This document shows positions 7,838-15,349 of a DNA stretch of 48,671 nucleotides, one piece after another. The stretch is taken from positions 1-48,671 of the forward strand of contig UBWZ01000020.1 of the NCBI GenBank assembly GCA_900469345.1, in the 5' to 3' direction. The notes beneath the pieces were generated by a model. It was not told the DNA's origin. It searched no databases and saw only the letters and a list, made by a program, of their open reading frames with translations. Every line of letters starts with the position of its first letter. Within the stretch, counting starts at the first letter, position 1. This DNA comes from Hyphomicrobiales bacterium. GTDB lineage: Bacteria; Pseudomonadota; Alphaproteobacteria; Rhizobiales; Rhizobiaceae. A program made the translations under genes and the position numbers.

Positions 7838-9229
7838 ATGTTCACAAAGCGACGATTCTTGAGTTTGGGCGCGGGAATGGCCGGGCTCGGCCTGTTGGCG
7901 CCGGAGGTGTTTCCGGCGTCCGGCCCATCGATCGGCATGCGCGGATCGATCGATGCGACGGCGGAGGGCGTCCTCCCCGAGGGTAGTCGGCCAAGGGCCC
8001 GCGGTTCCGACGAGGCGAGCCGCAAGCTCGCCGATGCCATAGCCAAGGCGGCCCGCCAGAACATGCCGCTCTTCCTGCCGGCGGGGCGCTACGAGGTCTC
8101 GAACATCACACTGCCGGACGGTGCCCGCATCACAGGCGTCGCCGGCGCAACCCGGCTGGTCTATGGCGGCGGCGGCTTTCTGATGCGGGCAGACCGGGCC
8201 AGCCGGATCGAGCTTTCGGGCCTTGTGCTCGATGGCGGCGGGCGCGGCCTCGGCGATCAGGTCCAGGCCCTGGTTCAGCTGAGCGGCGTCGATACCATCA
8301 TCATCGACAGCTGCGCGATCGTCGGGTCGCAGAAATCGGGGCTGCAGCTGGAGCGCTGCGGCGGGCGCATCGAACGCAGCAGCGTGACGGGCGCGGCCGA
8401 ATACGGGCTCTATGCCGTCGACAGCACGGGGCTTTCGGTGATCGGCAACGACGTGGCCGACTGCGGCAATGGCGGCATCCTCGTTCACCGCCGCAGCAAG
8501 GGCTTCGACGGCACCATCGTCTCGGCCAACCGGATTTCACGGATCGGTGCGACCTATGGCGGCACGGGCCAATACGGCAACGGCATCAACCTGTTCCGGG
8601 CCGACGGCGTGGCCGTGACCGGCAACCAGATCAGCGCTGCCGCCTTTTCAGCGATCCGCGCCAACAGTGCCTCCAACGCCCTGATGTCGAACAACCAGTG
8701 TTTTCGGTCCGGCGAAACGGCGATCTATGCGGAATTTTCATTCGAAGGCGCTGTGGTCAGCGGCAATATCGTCGACGGGGCTGCCAACGGCATTTCGGTG
8801 GTCAACTTCAACGAGGGCGGGCGGCTGGCGACGGTTGCCAACAATGTCGTGCGCAATCTTTCCCTCACCGGCCCCTATGTCCTCGAGGAGGCGATCTTCG
8901 GCGTCGGCATCAGCGTCGAGGCGGATACGGCGGTGACCGGCAATGTGGTGGAGAATGCCCCGTTCTGGGGCCTGGCGCTCGGCTTCGGCGCCTTTCTGCG
9001 CAATGTCGTTGCCACCGGCAATGTGGTTCGCCAGGCAGGGATCGGATGCGCCGTCAGTGTCGCCGATGGTGCCGGCAGCGCCGTGATTTCCGGCAATCTG
9101 TTCCAGGACACGAAAAGGGGCGCCATCATCGGCCACCGCTGGAAGGCGCCGGCAACGGAGGAACTTGCCCGCAGCGACGCGGCGGCCCGCTACCCGCAGC
9201 TGACGATCGAGGGCAACCGGATGGGCTAG
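7838..9229 (+). CDS. Tat-exported beta-helix repeat protein (TIGR03808-like)
   Basis: A 463-residue protein with a twin-arginine signal (KRRFLSLGAGMAGLGLLAPEVFPA region, residues 4-27) and a body of short repeats of the type SGNxVxxxxxxGI, seen about ten times between residues 100 and 450. This is the pattern of a right-handed parallel beta-helix, as in pectate-lyase-like proteins. It resembles the family described as Tat-translocated repetitive proteins of Rhizobiales, whose role is unknown; a polysaccharide-binding or -cleaving activity is possible but no catalytic triad is evident. The ribosome-binding site GAGG lies 10 bases upstream of the ATG. The stop codon shares the palindrome CTAG with the stop of the convergent toxin gene. 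Confidence 0.85.
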   Translation: MFTKRRFLSLGAGMAGLGLLAPEVFPASGPSIGMRGSIDATAEGVLPEGSRPRARGSDEASRKLADAIAKAARQNMPLFLPAGRYEVSNITLPDGARITGVAGATRLVYGGGGFLMRADRASRIELSGLVLDGGGRGLGDQVQALVQLSGVDTIIIDSCAIVGSQKSGLQLERCGGRIERSSVTGAAEYGLYAVDSTGLSVIGNDVADCGNGGILVHRRSKGFDGTIVSANRISRIGATYGGTGQYGNGINLFRADGVAVTGNQISAAAFSAIRANSASNALMSNNQCFRSGETAIYAEFSFEGAVVSGNIVDGAANGISVVNFNEGGRLATVANNVVRNLSLTGPYVLEEAIFGVGISVEADTAVTGNVVENAPFWGLALGFGAFLRNVVATGNVVRQAGIGCAVSVADGAGSAVISGNLFQDTKRGAIIGHRWKAPATEELARSDAAARYPQLTIEGNRMG

Positions 9230-9540
9230 CCAGGTTCGTCGTCGTTCTCGCGAAGATCGATCGCGCGACCGCGAGCGAAGATGCGCAGGATGATCACGGT
9301 GTCGTCTTTGACCAGGAAGACGATCGTGGCCTTGTAGCGATATCCGACAAGACGGATCCCTTCACCAAGATCGGTGCGCCGCATGCCGCGCTTCGGAAAG
9401 TTTGAAAATCCTTCGCAGTAACTGCGAATCCTGCCGACATATCCGCGCGCAGGCACCGCCCCCATTGCGGGGGCGAGGTAGACAAAAATGTTGTCGAGAT
9501 CGTCCAAGGCATCCGGAGCGAAGACGACGCGATGGCTCAT
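9226..9540 (-). CDS. RelE/ParE-family toxin
   Basis: A 104-residue protein with the ParE/RelE fold pattern: N-terminal helices (FAPDALDDLDNIFVYLA), the central RRTDLGEGIRLVGYRYKATIVFLV strand region and a C-terminal RIFARGRAID, which is the conserved terminal strand with an Arg. ParE members poison gyrase and RelE members cleave mRNA at ribosomes; which applies is not decidable here. The gene overlaps the upstream antitoxin gene by 4 bases (ATGA), so the two are co-translated. Its 3' end overlaps the 3' end of the beta-helix gene by 4 bases. Confidence 0.88.
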   Translation of the reverse strand: MSHRVVFAPDALDDLDNIFVYLAPAMGAVPARGYVGRIRSYCEGFSNFPKRGMRRTDLGEGIRLVGYRYKATIVFLVKDDTVIILRIFARGRAIDLRENDDEPG

Positions 9541-9824
9541 CGCTCCGCTTCGGCCTGACGCAAAGCCTCCAGTCGCGCATCGAGCCTTCTGTCGACCTCC
9601 TCGAGGGACAATAACCTTTCGGGATGAGCCCTGACTTCCTCCAGCGTCTTCCGGACCTCTTCGACCTGCCAGGTCTCAAGGGTCGCATCCTCGTCCACCA
9701 GCGTCAGAAGGCCGTCGTGGATAACCTCGCTTTCGGAGGCATATTCGCCCGATGCGACCTTGGCCTTGACCATCTCGGCCAGTTCGGCTGGCAAGGTAAT
9801 GCTCAGAGACTGCGTGGCGCGCAT
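9537..9824 (-). CDS. ParD-like antitoxin
   Basis: A 95-residue protein with an N-terminal ribbon-helix-helix (SLSITLPAELAEMVKAKVASG, then SESEVIHDGL), used for DNA binding and autoregulation in this family, and a charged C-terminal half (DRRLDARLEALRQ) that would wrap the toxin. AAGGA stands 8 bases before the ATG. It comes first in the two-gene unit, with the toxin overlapping by 4 bases. Confidence 0.88.
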   Translation of the reverse strand: MRATQSLSITLPAELAEMVKAKVASGEYASESEVIHDGLLTLVDEDATLETWQVEEVRKTLEEVRAHPERLLSLEEVDRRLDARLEALRQAEAER

Positions 9825-9956
9825 GGATCGGTCCTTTCGTGCGGCTTCGGCATGGTCGAAATTCTATCGAAAAATTTGATGGATGTCGAACGCGGACAGA
9901 GCTTCCGTTTTGGCGACAAGACACCTAGCGTGCGGCCGCATTGAGGAGAAACGAAC

Positions 9957-10604
9957 ATGTTGAAGATCTATGGTGTCTACCGATCCCGCGCCACCCGGCC
10001 GCTCTGGCTGCTGGAAGAAATCGGCCAGCCGTTCGACGTCGTGCCGGTCATCCAGGCCTATCGCCTGCCCGAACCGATGACGCCCGGCGCGCCCACCAAC
10101 ACGCTGTCGCCGGAGTTTCTGGCGGTCAACCCGATGGGCTCCATCCCGTCGATGGAGGACGACGGGTTCATCCTGCATGAGTCGCTCGCCATCACGCTCT
10201 ATCTCGCCCGCAAGTATGGCGGCGATCTCGGCCCGCGCGATATTCCGGAAGAAGGCGCGATGGTGCAGTGGTCGCTGTTTGCCGCCACCAGCATCGAGGC
10301 CTCGGCGCTGAAGATCCAATCGACGAAGGACGACACCGACGAAGGCAAGGCCGAGATCGCGGTTGCGGCTCGAACGCTGAAGCGTCCCTTCGACGTGCTG
10401 GAAAAGCATCTTTCCGCCCACAGTCACCTGGTTGGCGAACGGTTTTCGGTCGCAGACGTCAACGTCGCCGAGATCGTTCGCTATGCGCAGGGACACGCAC
10501 CGCTGTTCGACAACCGACCGGCGCTGAAGGCCTGGCTCGAGGCCTGCCAGGCGCGGCCGGGATTCAAGGCGATGTGGGACAAGCGCATGGCCGAACCGGC
10601 CTGA
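9957..10604 (+). CDS. Glutathione S-transferase family protein
   Basis: A 215-residue cytosolic GST. It has an N-terminal thioredoxin-like domain (1-82) beginning LKIYGVYRSRATRPLWLLEE, with Ser/Arg where Theta/Beta-class GSTs have the catalytic residue, the cis-proline loop and glutathione-binding ESLAITLYL at about 75-83. The helical C-terminal domain contains LVGERFSVADVNVAEI, the N-capping-box motif. It conjugates or reduces electrophiles with glutathione; the substrate is unknown. A GAGGAG ribosome-binding site precedes the ATG. It converges with a second GST gene, with a perfect 12-bp hairpin between them. Confidence 0.92.
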   Translation: MLKIYGVYRSRATRPLWLLEEIGQPFDVVPVIQAYRLPEPMTPGAPTNTLSPEFLAVNPMGSIPSMEDDGFILHESLAITLYLARKYGGDLGPRDIPEEGAMVQWSLFAATSIEASALKIQSTKDDTDEGKAEIAVAARTLKRPFDVLEKHLSAHSHLVGERFSVADVNVAEIVRYAQGHAPLFDNRPALKAWLEACQARPGFKAMWDKRMAEPA

Positions 10605-10618
10605 GACAGACGGTCTGG

Positions 10619-10648
10619 CAGGGCGGCCGCCGTGATGCGGCCGCCCTG
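10619..10648. terminator. Bidirectional G/C hairpin between the two GST genes
   Basis: A perfect 12-base-pair stem (CAGGGCGGCCGC / GCGGCCGCCCTG) with a 6-base loop lies in the 58-bp space between two convergent genes. No T-run follows, so it is a factor-independent terminator only in a weak sense. Its position fits transcript ending or 3'-end protection for both genes. Confidence 0.55.
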
Positions 10649-10662
10649 GCCTGCGACATGCG

Positions 10663-11286
10663 TCAGCCAACCTCATGTTCGGCGAGTGCCCGCTGAACCG
10701 CCGGGCGTTCCCGCATTCTGCGATAGTGATCGGCCACGCGCGGAAAATCGGCCATGTCGATGCCCAAGCCCGACAGCCAGTCGGTCAGTGTGAACAGATA
10801 GGCATCGGCCACCGAATAGGTCTCGCCCAGCACCCAGGGTCCCGGAAGGTACTCGTTTTCGATCAGTGCAAAGCAATCGCGCAGGTTTTGCGGCGCCTTG
10901 GCCGCCATGTCCTGAAGGGCCGCCTCGCCATCGGCCCAGCGGGATCCGCGGCGCTTGTGGGCATAGGCTACATGCACGGTGGCGGCCAGATAGGCGTTGA
11001 AGGCCTGCATGCGGCCGAAGGCAAAGGGATCGTCCAGCGGCGCCAGCTTGGCGGCGGGCGCCATCTGGGCGACATAGGCGAGGATCGCGACGTTCTCCGA
11101 CAGCACCCCGTCGTCGGTGGCGAGCGCTGGCACCCGGCCCTTCGGATTAAGCTTCAGGTAGGCCGGCGAGCGCTGTTCGCTTTCGGCGAATTTCAGCCGC
11201 TTCAGCTGATAGGACAGACCGGACTCCGCCAGCGCGATGGCACTGGCGAGCGAGCACGCACCGGGCGAAAAAAACAAAGTATACAT
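10663..11286 (-). CDS. Glutathione S-transferase family protein
   Basis: A 207-residue GST of the beta-like class. The N-terminal MYTLFFSPGACSLASAIALAE has the GACS motif whose Cys is the mixed-disulfide residue in Beta-class enzymes, followed by NPKGRVPALATDDG (cis-Pro), ENVAILAYVAQ and the C-terminal-domain motif VLGETYSVADAYLFTL. The frame extends upstream, but the ATG at 11286 has an AGGAGG ribosome-binding site 8 bases before it and gives the family N-terminus. It is unrelated in detail to the neighbouring GST at 9957, so this is not a recent duplication. The 200 bp upstream (11287-11486) show nothing beyond its likely promoter. Confidence 0.92.
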   Translation of the reverse strand: MYTLFFSPGACSLASAIALAESGLSYQLKRLKFAESEQRSPAYLKLNPKGRVPALATDDGVLSENVAILAYVAQMAPAAKLAPLDDPFAFGRMQAFNAYLAATVHVAYAHKRRGSRWADGEAALQDMAAKAPQNLRDCFALIENEYLPGPWVLGETYSVADAYLFTLTDWLSGLGIDMADFPRVADHYRRMRERPAVQRALAEHEVG

Positions 11287-11486
11287 ACGTCTTGCCTCCT
11301 GCTTGTCCGCCCGTTCTAGCACGGCCGTCAGCTGTTGGAAGCCGTTTGGACGCCTGTATCCGACGGCCGAGGTCATCCTGATCGGCGGCCGGCTCTACAA
11401 GCATCCGATGGTGGCGACCGTCGGGGGGCAGCCCGGAGGCGATCACCGCTGGAGCGAGCCTGCGGTGACGACCTCGGAAAAAATGC

Positions 11487-12494
11487 TCAGGCAAACAGCG
11501 CGTCGGTGACGCGGACGTCGCCGACATGGAGGCCGTTCCAGTTTGACATGGAGCGGTTGGCCATGGACATTAGCCTGGCCTCGACTTCGCCGCCCTTTTC
11601 GAAATAGCGGGCAATCAGGGCAAAGATCATGGCTTCGGCGGCGCGGGTGGAGCCGTCCTCGGCCTTTACCGCCATGGCGATACCCTGATCCGGCAGGGCC
11701 GCGACGAAGACGCCCTCGGCGCCGGTCTTGGCGAAGATCTTGCCCGGCGCGACCTGCATCAGCTTAGTGCAGGCACGGTTGGTGCCGGCGACGTAGAAGG
11801 GCTCTGCCATGCAGGCTTCCATCAGCCGCCGCGATGCCTTGGCGCGCGAAGGCTCCAGGCTCTCGCCCGTCAGCATCTTCGCAAATCCGTGGGCCAGGCC
11901 CTTGAGCGGCACGGCGTAGGTGGGGATGGAGCAGCCGTCGATGCCGCAATTGTCTTTACCGAGCGTGGCGCCGGTCAGGCTTTCCATGACGGCGCGGATC
12001 TCGCGCTGCAGCGGGTGGTCGTAGCCAACGTAACCTTCAAGCTCGGTGCCGGAATGCACGCAGGTGCAGACGAAGCCCGAATGCTTGCCGGAGCAGTTGT
12101 TGTGAAGCGCCGTCGGCTTGTCGATGCTGCGCGCCTGGTGGATCAGCACCGGCGGGTCGGAGGCCCAGTGGGCGCCGCATTCGAGAGCCGACACATCGCG
12201 GCCGGCCTTGGCCAGCATGGAGGCGGCCATGGCGACATGCTCGTCCTCGCCGGAATGGGAAGCGCAGGAAAAGGCCAGTTCCCGGTTTCCAAAGCCATAG
12301 GCGTCGGCCGCGCCGCTTTCAATCAACGGCAAAGCCTGCATGGCCTTGCAGGCGGAGCGCGGAAACACACCGGAATCAGAGGCGCCGAAGGCAAAGAGCT
12401 CCTTGCCCTCGCCATCCACGACGATGCCCATGCCGCGGTGGCGGCTTTCGACAAGGTTGCCTCGGGTCACTTCCACAGTCACGGGATTTTGCAT
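11487..12494 (-). CDS. L-asparaginase, Rhizobium etli AnsA/ReAV type (Asparaginase_II family)
   Basis: A 335-residue amidohydrolase of the class typified by the inducible asparaginase of R. etli, structurally related to serine beta-lactamases and distinct from E. coli AnsA/AnsB. The Ser-x-x-Lys tetrad (RSACKAMQ, Ser47-Lys50) and the second Ser region FSCASHSGED are present. The zinc-site residues known in the R. etli enzyme have counterparts: Cys133 and Lys136 in NNCSGKHSG, and Cys187 in CGIDGCS. It releases ammonia from asparagine. The frame continues upstream, but the ATG at 12494 has AGGA 6 bases before it and gives the N-terminus MQNPVTVEVTRGN usual for the family. Confidence 0.9.
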   Translation of the reverse strand: MQNPVTVEVTRGNLVESRHRGMGIVVDGEGKELFAFGASDSGVFPRSACKAMQALPLIESGAADAYGFGNRELAFSCASHSGEDEHVAMAASMLAKAGRDVSALECGAHWASDPPVLIHQARSIDKPTALHNNCSGKHSGFVCTCVHSGTELEGYVGYDHPLQREIRAVMESLTGATLGKDNCGIDGCSIPTYAVPLKGLAHGFAKMLTGESLEPSRAKASRRLMEACMAEPFYVAGTNRACTKLMQVAPGKIFAKTGAEGVFVAALPDQGIAMAVKAEDGSTRAAEAMIFALIARYFEKGGEVEARLMSMANRSMSNWNGLHVGDVRVTDALFA

Positions 12495-12578
12495 GGTCAG
12501 TCCTGGCGCTGGCGTTTTCAATGGCAATATGGGGCGGTCTTTTAAACGGCTAGCCTAAAACTTGCACGGAAAATGCTA

Positions 12579-13316
12579 ATGAAATCGGTAAAGCACCTGA
12601 TGATCGTGATCTTCATCCTTTACCTCCTGCCGACCTTCGCTTCCGCCGGCCTATGGGCGCTGAGAGATCATCCCGCAGGGTGGAGTGATGCGCGCTGGAC
12701 CTCCGCGGGCATCCTGCCGAAGCCGGAGGCGAGCCCCGAGGCCGCCATCTACATCTTCTCGGCGATGACCGGCGGCCTGAAGGGCGCGGTCGCAAGCCAC
12801 GCCTGGATCGTCACAAAACCGGAGGGCGCCGCGACCTATACCCGCTACGACAAGGTCGGCTGGGGAACGACCATTCGCCGCAACCACCGGGATGCCGACG
12901 GTTTCTGGTACTCCAACCCGCCGCAACTGGTCACCTCGGTCACCGGGGCGGAGGCCAAGGCGCTGATCCCCAGGGTCGAGGCGGCCATTGCCGCCTATCC
13001 GCATGCGCAACCCGGCAGCTACCGGATCTGGCCCGGACCCAACTCCAACACCTTCGTGGCGCATGTGCTGCGCACGGTCCCGGGACTCAATGCCGTTTTG
13101 CCGCCGCATGCCGTCGGGCGCGACTACCTGCCGAACGGCGACTACGTGCATCTGGACGCGGACGGGCGCGACCTGCATGTGACGCTGAGGGGACTGGTGG
13201 GGTTTTCGGTGGGACAGCGAAGCGGCGTGGAGGTGCATTTCATGGGGCTTGTCGCGGGGCTCGATCTCGCCCGTCCCGGCATCAAGCTGCCGGCCTTCGG
13301 CAGGATCGGCATCTAG
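12579..13316 (+). CDS. DUF3750 domain protein with N-terminal signal/anchor
   Basis: A 245-residue protein with a hydrophobic N-terminus (about 5-25) serving as signal peptide or anchor. It is followed by a domain resembling DUF3750: IYIFSAMTGGLKGAVASHAWIV, a central YDKVGWG, RIWPGPNSNTFVAHVLR (the N-S-N-T-F element recalls papain-like/NlpC-type folds) and GLVGFSVGQRSGVEVHFMGL. The function is unknown; SHAWI with NSNTF hints at a cysteine-peptidase-like fold without an evident catalytic Cys. The ATG at 12579 is chosen because GGA stands 8 bases before it; an ATG two codons upstream is possible. A bidirectional terminator follows. Confidence 0.82.
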   Translation: MKSVKHLMIVIFILYLLPTFASAGLWALRDHPAGWSDARWTSAGILPKPEASPEAAIYIFSAMTGGLKGAVASHAWIVTKPEGAATYTRYDKVGWGTTIRRNHRDADGFWYSNPPQLVTSVTGAEAKALIPRVEAAIAAYPHAQPGSYRIWPGPNSNTFVAHVLRTVPGLNAVLPPHAVGRDYLPNGDYVHLDADGRDLHVTLRGLVGFSVGQRSGVEVHFMGLVAGLDLARPGIKLPAFGRIGI

Positions 13317-13331
13317 ACCCTGCAAAAATGC

Positions 13332-13360
13332 AAAACGCCCGCGACGGGGCGGGCGTTTTA
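13332..13360. terminator. Bidirectional Rho-independent terminator
   Basis: Perfect 11-bp inverted repeat AAAACGCCCGC / GCGGGCGTTTT with a 6-base loop. The T/A ends make it work on both strands, for the DUF3750 gene (+) and the DUF1127 gene (-). Confidence 0.85.
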
Positions 13361-13383
13361 ATGGCAAACTGCCTGTCTGCTGA

Positions 13384-13530
13384 TCAGAAGCCGCTGGCGG
13401 CCCGAGCAAAGCTGCGGATGTTGCCGGGCTCTACGCCGACATCCTGCAGCTCGCGCGGGGTCATGCGGCCGAGCTCGCTAACAGTCTGACGATACTTGCG
13501 CCAGTTGCTGAAGGTGCGTGCGACGTTCAT
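13384..13530 (-). CDS. DUF1127 small Arg-rich protein
   Basis: A 48-residue protein with the DUF1127 pattern: N-terminal TFSNWRKYRQTVSEL, then GRMTPRELQDVGVEPGNI with the Arg-E-L-x-D-x-G core, then a short tail ending in Phe. In Agrobacterium and Rhizobium such peptides have been linked to phosphate/carbon metabolism and RNA turnover through their Arg-rich region. The Asp-Val-Gly here stands where D-I-G is usual. A strong ribosome-binding site (GGAAAGGGGAT) is 4-6 bases before the ATG. The gene ends 24 bases before the bidirectional terminator. Confidence 0.85.
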   Translation of the reverse strand: MNVARTFSNWRKYRQTVSELGRMTPRELQDVGVEPGNIRSFARAASGF

Positions 13531-13719
13531 GATGATCCCCTTTCCTGGGTTTCGAAACCGGCTGCCGGTCCTCGGCGCCTTTGGTTTCGATGGGACCCTT
13601 ATAACCCGCGCGGCCTCCGTCGTGCAGCGCCGGTTGCTCAGCTCACCTATGCACTGCGCGCATCGGTCTCTTGACGTCGGTCAAGGCGGGCCTCGAAAAG
13701 GGAGTGAGGCCTGGAGCCG
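13531..13719. other. Intergenic region upstream of the DUF1127 gene
   Basis: No convincing gene. It should hold the DUF1127 promoter on the minus strand. A TTATAA box stands about 70 bases before the start, and a CTTGAC element lies further upstream without a good -10 at the right distance, so no promoter is called. Confidence 0.4.
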
Positions 13720-13751
13720 AAAATGGAAAAGGGCCGCACGAGGCGACCCTT
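13720..13751 (-). terminator. Rho-independent terminator of the small-ORF unit
   Basis: On the minus strand, AAGGGTCGC (13751-13743) pairs with GCGGCCCTT (13737-13729) in a 9-bp stem with one G-T pair and a 5-base loop, followed by TTTTCCATTTT. It lies about 65 bases after the 24-codon ORF. Confidence 0.75.
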
Positions 13752-13816
13752 CCATGAGTTTGGTCCGGTTGAACGAACCCGGGCCGTCTCTCGACAGTCC
13801 GAAGGAAAGTCTAGGT

Positions 13817-13891
13817 TCAGGCCGAGGGCTGCCCCGACACGACCGATACAATTCCATTGCCCGTTACGCAGACCGAAATCTCATTAGACAT
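13817..13891 (-). CDS. Putative 24-residue peptide with an extended Shine-Dalgarno
   Basis: A 25-codon frame (start ATG at 13891, stop TGA at 13817). The peptide begins MSNEISVCV, has a Gly/Val/Ser-rich middle and ends SGQPSA, with one Cys. The ribosome-binding site is exceptional: GAAAGGAAGGTGATCCA directly before the ATG is nearly the full complement of the 16S rRNA 3' end, with one extra A. A promoter-like pair stands upstream (13930-13958) and a terminator downstream (13720-13751), so the whole unit would give an RNA of about 200 nt. I do not recognise the peptide. It could be a true small protein, a leader, or a dual-function small RNA. Confidence refers to translation of this frame. Confidence 0.55.
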   Translation of the reverse strand: MSNEISVCVTGNGIVSVVSGQPSA

Positions 13892-13929
13892 TGGATCACC
13901 TTCCTTTCATTACGTTGAACATGATCGAA

Positions 13930-13958
13930 AGATAGGTGCCGGCCGGGCCATTCGCAAG
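13930..13958 (-). promoter_or_regulatory. Predicted promoter of the small-ORF unit
   Basis: CTTGCG (13958-13953), a 17-base spacer and CTATCT (13935-13930) on the minus strand resemble the rhizobial consensus CTTGAC-N17-CTATAT. Transcription would begin near 13923, about 32 bases before the ATG at 13891. The -35 lies inside a 12-bp repeat. Confidence 0.5.
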
Positions 13959-13960
13959 CC
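13949..13960. repeat. 12-bp direct repeat, copy 1 (over the -35 box)
   Basis: CATTCGCAAGCC occurs here and at 14019-14030, 70 bp apart. A perfect palindrome ATTCGCGAAT lies between them at 13974-13983, giving three TTCGCRA-like sites upstream of the small ORF. This is the pattern of an operator set; the binding protein is unknown. Confidence 0.5.
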
Positions 13961-14018
13961 ACGTTGTATAAACATTCGCGAATTTACGTGAGTTGATCCA
14001 GCGCCTTGCTGCCACTAG

Positions 14019-14030
14019 CATTCGCAAGCC
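14019..14030. repeat. 12-bp direct repeat, copy 2
   Basis: Identical to 13949-13960. There is no -10 box at a useful distance, so it is more likely a protein-binding site than a second promoter. Confidence 0.5.
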
Positions 14031-14270
14031 TGAGATTCGAACCGTCGCACGCCGAGGGCGCAATCTCGGAGGCTGATCGGACCGGTGCGGCAATCGAGCC
14101 GCGTCGGAAACGACCTCTCCACTGACAGTTCGGCCCTAGCCGCCAAGCCCGCAAGGACGTCCGGTGCGGGCTCGTTCCGGAAGGTCCGGCGGCTTCAAGC
14201 GCATCGCCAAGGAAGACGATCGGCTTGATGCGAGGACTATACCGGATCCGATACAGTCCTCGACTTGGCC
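14031..14270. other. Intergenic region before the quinone oxidoreductase gene end
   Basis: No gene seen. The short stretch GGTTCGAATC on the minus strand near 14034-14045 resembles a tRNA T-loop, but no cloverleaf can be built around it. Confidence 0.4.
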
Positions 14271-15275
14271 CTACTCCATCGTCATCACGATCTTGCCGAT
14301 ATGGGTGCTGCTTTCCATGAGCGTGTGCGCCTCGGCTACCTTTTCGAAGGGCAGGACGTCATGAATGACCGGCGCCACCGCGCCATCTTCGAGACGCGGC
14401 CAGACCTGGGCCAAAAGATCGTCGCGGATGGCGCGCTTCTCCTCAGCCGTTCGCGGGCGCATGGTCGAGCCGGTGACAGTCAGGCGCTTGACCATGATCG
14501 GGGTGAGATTGACCTTTTCTGCCACCGGTCCGCCGAGGAAGGCGATCATCGACAGGCAGCCGTCCTTGGCGAGCGAGGCCAGGTTCTTCTCGAAGTAGGA
14601 GGCGCCGATCATGTCGAGGATGACGTCGACACCGTTGCCGTCGGTCTCGGCCTTGATGACTTCGACGAAATCCTCGCTCTTGTAGTCGATGCCGCGCGTT
14701 GCGCCGAGTTTTTCGCAGGCATCGCACTTGTCGCGCGAACCGGCCGTTGCGTAGATGGCGGCGGCGCCGAAGGCCTTGGCCAGCTGGATTGCGGTGGTGC
14801 CGATGCCGCTCGACCCGCCATGAATGAGCACGGTCTCGCCTTCGGTCAGGCCGGCCATCTGGAAGAGGTTGGCCCAGACGGTGAAGAAGGTTTCCGGCAG
14901 CGCGGCCGCCTTCACCGCGTCATAGCCCTTCGGCCAGAACAGCGTCTGGCTGGCCGGAACCGCGCAGTACTGCGCGTAGCCGCCGCCGTTCGCCAGCGCA
15001 CAGACCTTGTCGCCGATGCTGAATTCGGTAACGCCGGCGCCGAGAGCCACGACCTCGCCGGCGATCTCGAGGCCGAGAATGGGACTTGCATCCTTCGGCG
15101 CCGGATAGGCGCCCTGACGCTGCTGCACATCGGGACGATTGACGCCCGCGGCTTCGACCTTCACGAGGATTTCGCCGGCGCGGGCCACGGGCAGCGGCCC
15201 CGTCGCCAGCACCATGACTTCAGGGGCACCGAAGGACGGCAGATCGACATATCGCATGGTGGCAGGAAGGGTCAT
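14271..15275 (-). CDS. NAD(P)H quinone oxidoreductase, PIG3-like (zinc-independent MDR superfamily)
   Basis: A 334-residue medium-chain dehydrogenase/reductase without the zinc ligands. The N-terminal GroES-like domain has the ETFFTVWANLFQ element. The Rossmann nucleotide-binding motif is GGSSGIGTTAIQLAKAFGA (about 150-168), and the C-terminal VTGSTMRPRTAEEK region fits the PIG3-type quinone oxidoreductases that use NADPH to reduce quinones. The start at 15275 has AAAGGAAA a few bases upstream; an ATG six codons later (MRYVDL) is the alternative. It lies on the same strand 74 bp downstream of the EAL-protein gene. Confidence 0.9.
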   Translation of the reverse strand: MTLPATMRYVDLPSFGAPEVMVLATGPLPVARAGEILVKVEAAGVNRPDVQQRQGAYPAPKDASPILGLEIAGEVVALGAGVTEFSIGDKVCALANGGGYAQYCAVPASQTLFWPKGYDAVKAAALPETFFTVWANLFQMAGLTEGETVLIHGGSSGIGTTAIQLAKAFGAAAIYATAGSRDKCDACEKLGATRGIDYKSEDFVEVIKAETDGNGVDVILDMIGASYFEKNLASLAKDGCLSMIAFLGGPVAEKVNLTPIMVKRLTVTGSTMRPRTAEEKRAIRDDLLAQVWPRLEDGAVAPVIHDVLPFEKVAEAHTLMESSTHIGKIVMTME

Positions 15276-15349
15276 GGGGTTTCCTTTCAATGACGCGCAT
15301 TGACATAGGATAGCCAGGCGACAAGACAAAGGCCGCGCTTAACGCTTCG

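Noticed and set aside
13883..13912. Plus-strand sequence resembling the 16S rRNA 3' end (TGGATCACCTTCCTTTC)
   Set aside because: Sequence on either side does not match 16S rRNA. On the other strand it is an excellent ribosome-binding site placed correctly before an ATG.
14034..14045. GGTTCGAATC on the minus strand, like a tRNA T-loop
   Set aside because: The T-stem does not pair and no acceptor or anticodon arm can be formed.
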